Below are positions 46,901 through 56,029 of a stretch of DNA of 64,000 bases, in pieces. The notes beneath the pieces are model-generated. The model was given only the letters and a program-made list of their open reading frames with translations, did no database searches and was not told where the DNA came from. The translations under genes were made by a program, and so were the position numbers. Numbering within the stretch: the stretch's first letter is position 1; each line of letters begins with the position of its first letter. Origin of the DNA: Gymnothorax reevesii (taxonomy: Eukaryota > Chordata > Actinopteri > Anguilliformes > Muraenidae); the NCBI GenBank assembly GCA_029721435.1, contig CM056573.1, positions 48,706,501-48,770,500 of the forward strand. Reading direction: 5' to 3'.

Positions 46901-49900
46901 TTTTTTTTTAAATCTGAAGGTGGCCCCAAACGTTTGGCCTGTAGTGTATATCAGCTATTCATTGCTGATTTTCGGCCTTGTCTCTTCCATAAATTCGACG
47001 GCATTCTCAGAATATTTTGATGATATTATGTACCGTAGACGAAGAAATACCCCAAATTCTTTGTAATTTTGTGTCGAGAAACATTGTTAAATTGTTGAGC
47101 TATTCACCCCCGCAGTCTTTCATAGGGAGATGAAGCCCTAGCTTCTCTTCTTCTGAAAGCTCACGCTCTCTGGGATGCTATTTTTGTACCCAATCATGTT
47201 ATCGACCTGTTGCCAATCAACCTAATTTGCTGCTAATCTTCCATCAAGTGGAATTTTTTTTAGCAACATTGAACTTTTCCAGTCTTCTCTTGCCCTGTCA
47301 CAACTTTTTTGAAATGTGTTGCAGGCATTCAATTCAAAATGAGCACATTTTTCTTTTTTTCTTTTTTAAACAAACACTACATTTCTCACTTTTAACATCT
47401 AATGTCTTTGTATTGTTCTCAAAAAAATATAGGGTTTGAATTTGAGAAAAAAGAGTTGTTATACACCTGATTTCACAACCTTAATTCCATAAAAGTTGGG
47501 AAGCTGTGTAAAATATAAATAAAAACAAGATGCAATGATTTGCAAATCTCATAAACTGACATTAATCACAATAGATCATAGGCAACATAACGTGTTGAAA
47601 GTGAGACATTCTACCAGTTCATGAAAAATATTAGCTCATTTTGAATTTGATGGCAAATTTGATCCACAGTTATTGACTGCACAGTAGCAACCAAACATTC
47701 CATTTATTTTGGATAACAAAGCTACTCCATTAAAAACTGACTGAATTCTATTAAAAACGGTCACTCATTCTATCCATTCCAAACGGCATGTCTCCTACAT
47801 TGCCTCTGACTAATCTAGCTGCAGTTTCTGAATTTAAAGTAAATAGTAAATTTAGTGGCTACCACTTGGAATTCATTTTAAATAAATTGGAAACCCTTAC
47901 CTAGCTGGCTAGCTAGCTACAGATTCTCCTTGAAAATTAATTCAGGCACCACTTCTTTGCATCTTGCAAAAAGTATAATAGCTTCCCAAAAAAAAAAAGC
48001 TTTTGTTGCCACTCCTGCATTTTATTGGCCGAGGGAAGTAGAGCACGCAGTCAGAAATCGGAATGCACACAGGTTTTTGCCAATTCTAGCTGGGATGTTT
48101 CCATAGAAATAAAAAATTTAAAAAAAGCTGCAGGCGGAGATATTCAGATGAGAGGAAGAGCCATTTTACGAGCCTGCATGTAAGGCAGGAAGGAAAGCAA
48201 TATCTGAATGGCACGCCTTATACGATGTTTTATGAAAAAGGCAGCCCACAAAAAAAGATTGGGTTTTATAATTTCACAAATTGTGGGTTGGTGAACACTT
48301 TACACCAAAATGTATGTGCACAGCTAATGAAAAAGTGAGTTTTTCATTATATGTCCCCTTGAATGGCAGAGAAAACAGGCTACCATCAATATTAAAAAAA
48401 AAATTCTGTATTCAGTGGACAGATGAATCCATAAGTATCAGAGAAGACGTGCTGTAACTAACCTGCACGGATTGTCGTGTGAAGTTTCCCCTCCATAACT
48501 GATAGTGACTTTATTTTTAATCTACAACAGTCCATTTGATGATCAACGGAGGTAACCGTGAAATGGTACAGATGATGGAACGTAAGCAGAATTTCCTGTT
48601 TTTTAGTTGAGGGAACTGTGTAAACATTATGAAAAATATCCAGACAATTTTTAACAGGATATTATACGTGTTCATATGGGTTTTTAGGTCACCTGAGCCG
48701 AAGGCGTGACCTATTGCGATCCCTTTTTGTCCGTTGTCGTCCGTCGTCCGAAAACTTTTCCTTGTGAACAAAATAACTTAAGTATTTATGAACCAATTTT
48801 GATGAGACTTTGTACGCAGGCTTATTTCCATAAGATCTTGGACGAGTTCGAAAACCAGATTGATTCGATCATATTTGATGGAGTTATTGCCCTTTGTTGT
48901 ATTATTATCATAAGCAACCTTGTGAACAAAATTTTAGTAAATAGTGGTCAATTTTCATGAAACTTTGCATGCTGGCTTATATCTATAAGATCTCAAAGAA
49001 GTTTGAAAACCAGACAGATTCAATCAAATTTGATGGAGTTATTGCCCTTTGTTATATTGCCATCATAAGCCACATTGTGAACACAACAACTTACGTAAGG
49101 GTCATTTAAGGATGTGTCATGTTTAGGTTTTGGAGGAAACTGGAGTATACCTGGAGAAAACCAACAACCTGTGGTTGGTACTTGGCAACTGCCTGTACAG
49201 TTTGAGGGGAAAATGGCCCGCGGGATGCGGTTTTACCTCAGACGTAGAAAAGTAACTTGACATATGTTAATGAAGGTATTATTCCTACCTTTCACTGAAG
49301 CAATTTTTGTTCAAACGCAAAATGAAGTTTTTATGAGCATATTCACAGACCGCACCGACCAAACCTATGTATTGTCAACTCTGTTAGTGCAAGCCTATTG
49401 TCTTGCATTTACTTTTTTATACCTAAATATGCTGGAAACCAGGAAGTGTCTTGAGGTGCTTTATAAAAATTGTGAATTTCATGACCCCCAGGCTCCATGT
49501 TTGCCCCTGGGGAGGGGGTCAAGTTTACTATAGTTTATATAGGAAAATGATACTTTTGGGTATATTCTGTTTAATTTCTACTGGAAATCATTCACACTTG
49601 ATTGACATTACAACAATGAGATGATATTATGATATTTTTGACAGTTTCCCTTACCCAGGGGCTAATGGGCAGGGCCCAAGGGTCAAAATGGCTTGAGAAA
49701 TCTTCTTTGCTTAAAGAAAATAGCCGCAAGTTATATACATACAGTTTAGAATACTCAATTGCTTATGATACTGGTTTCCATTAATCTGATCCCTGGGGTC
49801 AAAATTAGGGCCACGCCTAATGGCCAAGGTTTAACATTGGATATACTATACTCAGGTGACCGTTAAGGCCCATGGGCCTCTTGTTTTTTTTTTTTTGAAC

Positions 49901-52900
49901 TGCGATTACCATGGACTGAAGGAGAAAGATGGCAGTTTAGAAGCAAGACTCTTGACTCCCAGATCTACCATTTCACAGTGGACAAATAGCCTCTCTGTCA
50001 GTCTTGCTGTTTTAATTAATGTATTCTACTAAGCAATGCACAATTTCAATATTTTTCCCCCAAATTTAAAGCCTCAACGTTTGTTGGCAGCGCACGCTCA
50101 TGATACAATGATGAGCCTGTTTGACTAGGAGCACTTCTTTTGTGTTGATATCCAAATGCAGTGCTTTTCTCTTTTGCATTTACTTTTAAGGTTTGCGCGT
50201 TTTTGGCTTTGCATCGTTTCTGTTTTTGCAGCTTATTTGAATTGGTTTGGGCCATTGCAGCGTATGTGTGTTGGCATGGATATGCAGCATTTTACTTTTC
50301 AATTTGCTTTTGTGGTTTGTGCGTTTTTGGCTTTGCATCGTTTCTGTTCTTGCAGCTTATTTGAATTGGTTTGGGCCATTGCAGCGTATGTGTGTTGGCA
50401 TGGATATGCATCATTTTACTTTTCAATTTGCTTTTGTGGTTTGCGTGTTTTTGAATTTGCATCGTTTCTGTTTTTGCAGCGTGTTTTTCTGATTTGAGTT
50501 TTTTTGGCCGTTGCAGCACATTTTCCCTGGTCGGTCACCGTACATTTCCACATGAAATTAAAGAAAAAAAAATTCATTTGAAAGTTCAAAATTCAATGAT
50601 AGGGTTAATCACAATGAGTGTCTGTATACACATTTTTTTTTTGGATGGGAAGCCAATTTTCAGCATTAATACTTTCTTTGGCAAAATTTGGCGACAGGAC
50701 CTCAGTCAGCTAGCTAGCTATAAATAATATTAAAACATATGACAGCCATTGGTTCGTCAAGTTTTATGTATAGGCTTCTATTGGCTGGATTTAACGTTTA
50801 ACTAAAATTATGACCGTTTGTCAGTAGGTTTACGCTGCATTTTAATTTGTTATTTGAATATAGCAGGGTTGTTTTCAGTATATTATTGTTAAAAGTTTGT
50901 AAAAAGAATCCACCAGTTTCATTTCGGCCACAAACAAAAACAGCCACAAGAAAACATGTGATTCACTATTTTGCAGGGAAAAAAAGTATTGCAGGTGGAA
51001 TGCGAACAACACATATAAAATACAGATCCAAGAGGGAGCAGACAGGCAGTCGCCCGTAGACCTCAACTCTAGGTCAATGCGAGGGGGGGGGGGGGGGCAG
51101 TGGGGGCGGACTGTCCGCTAGTGGTGTAAACAAGGGCAAACAAGGTTTGTCACCGACACCCGCACAGACCCGGCAACAGCAATACTCCTCAAAAAGCAAA
51201 AATGAAAAAAGTAATACTTCATGCTCACTCAATACTTTTTGATGATGTAACCCTGAGACACATACCCTAAAAGGGCATTCTCTTGCAGTCTTTGCCGGAG
51301 CCATACAAACTCGCTGTATCTCCGTCTCACGCAAGATATCTTCTTAGTGAAGCACATGCTGTTAGTCTGAAAAAAGGAACACTTTAGCATTAGCATTGAG
51401 AGAACACAAACATTATTTAACGTCCGCCATATAAGAAAATAACCGAATCCCACTGGAAAAATTAGTCTTGGCTTTACAATGTTTGACACACCTCCTTACC
51501 TGAGGTGCGTTTCCCAAAAGCGTAGGTGCTAGCTTCATTTTCAACTTACATTGTTCATCCATTCAAGGTCAGTGGATCCAACTGCATCTGCACCTTTGCG
51601 AAACGCACCCCTGGTAAGGAGGTAGGACTAAATTATGTCTACAACTTCTGAGTTATTGCTAAGTGTGAGTGGACAGACTTGAGAAATTCCCCAAATAACA
51701 AAAAAAAAAAAAGAAGAAGAAATTTCTCAAAAGGAAGTTTCTTCTTAAAAGAGGAACCCACACACAAAACATCCAAGTAAACAGCCTGATCCAGTCTGTG
51801 ATATTAACCCAATAAAACTCATAAAACCACATAAGGGTCAGTAAATGCTGCTGCAGTATTCAAACTAGCATAACTTCAGGCCCATGTTAAAGTTTAGATG
51901 AGATCACAAGGATTTCAACAATTCCAAATATGTCCAACTGAATTACTAGAAAATGTGTATATAAATAATACAAATTATAATATAAACATTAACTAGATCA
52001 TTTCCATTTGATGTCATGCTGTGTACATCAAAATATGGCATCCTGGGTCAAAATATTTTTCTCAATCCAAGTGTGATAAAGCTTCAATGAAGTGCTTCAA
52101 ACAGATGTATTTGAAATTGTTCTACAATAAACAATGCCTTTTCTGACTGAGCCAACTGAACATTAAACTAACCCCCTTAATATCAAATTTTTGCTTAACA
52201 GAAGAGTATGAGAACTTGTCAAAACAGGTATTCTCAAAACAAGATTCAGATATTATTTTTCTACTTGTTGCCTTTGTCAGCACAAGCGACAGTAGGCAAA
52301 GCATGCCATTCTGAATTAAATAAGGACTTTAGCCGTACAAAGCAACAGTCCCTTGCCTTGTATGAAAAGTGCTGTGTTGGATCTTTATCAACAAGAACTG
52401 CCGTCATAAGCTTATTTGATTTCACTACTTGCATAGCTAAAAGAATTAACCACAGAGCTTCAAACCTTTTAAAGCTGCTCTTTCTTAGTACTTACGTGAA
52501 TGCAGATTTCATAATCAATGCAGGCATGCCAAAAATCTTCTCTTTGGACTTGAGGATCCCGCACCCAAACACTGACAAATTCCTGTTGACGCATCAGGGT
52601 CCAATCAACAAGCATCAGCCAAGGAACAGTTTCAAAATACCACCTGCTTATGAGCCTTTTTAAGGAGGCATGTGCCAAAGCCTGCTTGTGACTGCTAGCA
52701 GGGAACCGCATCAGCTTTTTAGAGGAGAAAAGAGGAAGTGTTAAGACTGATTCAGCTTATTCTCGTGTCAAACGGAGGGAGCTTTCCAAAGCCATAAAAC
52801 ACAAGTTTCTAAATAAGCATGATTTTCCGACAGCACCCTCCATAATTATTGGCACCCCTGGTTAAGATGTGTGAAACGCCTTAAAATAAATTCAATTTTT

Positions 52901-55900
52901 ATTGCCGAAGCATACTCTCACACTGAAAATTGTAGAAAAATGTAACCTTCAACTCAAGTGAATTTTAAGGGAGAAAAAAAAATCCCTGACTAATAAATAA
53001 TAATTTTTCATAAAATCACCTGTTCCAATTATTGGCACCCCTAACAATTCCTAGGAAATAAATGTAATTGAAGTATTTCTGTCATTTCTACAGTAGTTTA
53101 CAAAGTTGATCAGAGTATCCAGTAACATTTAATTAGTAATTCATCACTTCCTGTTTCCCTGGGGTATAAATATGACGTGACACAGAGGCCATTTCTCTTA
53201 TCCACTCTTCAACATGGGAAAGACAAAGGAACACACCATTCAAGTAAGGCAGATGTGTGTCGACCTTCACAAGTCAGGCAATGGCTACAAGAAAATAGCC
53301 ACTCGCCTGCACCTGCCCATATCTACTGTCAGAAGGATCATTAAGAAGTTTAAAACAACTGGAACAGTGGTAAACAAGCCTGGACAAGGACGCAAGGTTT
53401 ATTTGCCACCACGCACAGTGAGGAGGATGATAAGAGAAATAAAAAGTTCTCTAAAGCTCACGGTTAAAGAACTGCAACAAATGGTAGCATCTTGGGGTCA
53501 CAAAGTCTCCAAAACAACCATCAGGCGCTATCTACATGCCAACAAGCTGTTTGGGAGGCATGCACGGAAAAAAACATTTTCTCACTCACAATCATAGACG
53601 CAAACGTCTGGAGTTCACTAAGCGGTACTGGGACTTCAACTGGGATCATGTGCTTTGGTCAGATGTGACCAAGATAGAGCTTTTTGGCAACAAACACTAA
53701 GTGGGTCTGGCGGAACACAAAAGATGAGTATGCAGAAAAGCACCTCATGCCCACTGTGAAGGATGGGGGAGAATCAGCGATGCTGTGGGCCTGTTTCTCT
53801 TCCAGAGGCCGTGGGAACCTTGTTGGGGTGCATGGCATCATGAACGCTTTGAAATACCAGGACATTTTAGATCAAATTCTGGTGACCTCTGCCCAAAAGC
53901 TGAAGATGGGTCGTCACTGGGTCTATCAGCAAGATAATGACCCTAAACATGTGGCCAAATCTACACAGAAATGGTTCACCAGACACAAAATCAAGCTCCT
54001 CCCAAGACCATCTCAGTTCCCAGACCTCAACCCCATTGAAAACCGGTGGAATGAGCTGAAGAGGAGAGTGCAGAAGAGAGGACCCAGATTGCTGGAAATG
54101 GTCGAAAATCCCTCTTTCTGTATTCTCCCATCTTCTGAAACGTTTTAGGAGAAGATTAGGTGCTGTTTCGTTGGCAAAAGGGGGTTGTACAAAGTATTAA
54201 CATCAGGGGTGCTAATAATTCTGTTATACGTGATTTGATGTAAAAGAATGTATGTATGATGTATTAGAATTCTTAATATGGGATTTTTTTTCCCCAGTGA
54301 ATAAATGCACTTGAATTAAAGGTTGGATTTTCCTCTTTTTTTCCATTGTGGTCCTATTTAGAAAAAAAACTGAATTTATTCGAAGCTAATGAACACATCT
54401 TAACCAGGGGCCAATAATTATGGAGGACGCTGTAAATAACTATAGTATATGTAAGCTATAAATGTGCTCAGAGTATATCACTGATAATGAGTCGGTTCAA
54501 ATTGTTGAATAGATCAGATTGGTGGTATCAAATTGGTCCCCTTGATTAGAATCAGACATGATTTTTCAACATGATTAGCTCATGATTAGGTTCCAAACAG
54601 TTATACCAAAAATAGAAACACTGGTGCAGATATATACTGCCCGTATCAAAAAAAAGTGACGTGCGGTGGAGGTCAGTTTGGTGAGGCAGAAACCACGCCT
54701 TTGCCTGATTAGCAATCATACGATTAACTAGTTTAGTAAAACTATTCGGTTGAATGACGGGCCAGTTTAAGTTTCCGCGGCGTTATTGCTCAATACTTCG
54801 AAGCTGAAATGCTCAACAACAGATTTGTGCGTACTTGGTTCTAGGAATCCGAAGCAATGTCATCAAAAAATATTAACACAGTTCGACTTACGCGGAGTTC
54901 AGGGCTTAATCAATAGCCGATATAATGTATTCTCCTTCAAATACGCGCTTTTACACCCAAACAAAAAGCGGGCGTTTATTTTCAGTCTTCTTTCTTAATT
55001 CCGATTAACAAAATGTTTAAACGATATACAGAATTAGAGAGAATTTTTCCTAATTTAATATTCCGATTTCCATCCTTGCAGTCTCGAATGGCAGCGTATA
55101 CGTGAATGAAGTCATTATCTCCTCTATCAGTATAAGGCTTCCTACAGGCTTGGTCTTAATTGTTTTCATTGTCAATGAGGAATAGTAAGTGGAAACAGGT
55201 TCACAAAATCCTGTGATAAAAGTTTGGGTCACTGCCTCACCTCACCGTACGTCCCTGGCTTCCTGTAAGCCAATACTCGCAAAACTGCAGTTTCGTGAGC
55301 ATTTCAAGTTCGACGTAGCCTACTGAGCAATAGCGCCGCGAAAACTTAAACTGCCCGTCATTCTGCCGAATAGTCTTACTAAACTAGTTAGTTATCTGAT
55401 TGCTAATCAAGCAAAGAGGAGGCATCTGCCTCACCAAACTAACCTCCGACTGCACGTCACTGGTCTGGACGTAGGGTCCCATGAAATCTGTTTTTTTTTT
55501 TTTTTTTTTTGTCCCTAAGTCCGTGTTGTCCGTTTTAATTTTTTGGAATTCCGTTTTTTATAAATTACACCAATTTTACTATCAGAGAGAGTGTGCTATT
55601 TATGTTAATAAATAAAATGTTCACTAATTAAACAGAAATAACCTTAAATTAGTTGATGCAACCCTCCACTTTCCTCAGTAAAGTCAGATCAAGTACTGCA
55701 TAATGACGCAATACATCATTGCACTGTGATGAAAGAATTTTTTTTAACCGAAAATAAATACTATGAAATAATGAAATTGTCTCTTTAAAGGACGTGTAAG
55801 CTAGAGTCAAAGGCAGACAACAGCCCTACTGACATGTATTATTCTGACTGCCCCCTTTTAATCATTTATGATCTTATTGTATATACCTTGTATATACATT

Positions 55901-55973
55901 CATTTATATGAATGTATAAGAGCAGCAGTAATGACACCCAGTTTCCCCCACGAATTAACAGTTGTCTGATTCC

Positions 55974-56029
<56 letters not shown>

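Noticed and set aside
50046..50519. Repetitive open frames on both strands around the minisatellite
   Set aside because: They arise from a 124-base repeat whose period is not a multiple of three, so the peptides are by-products.
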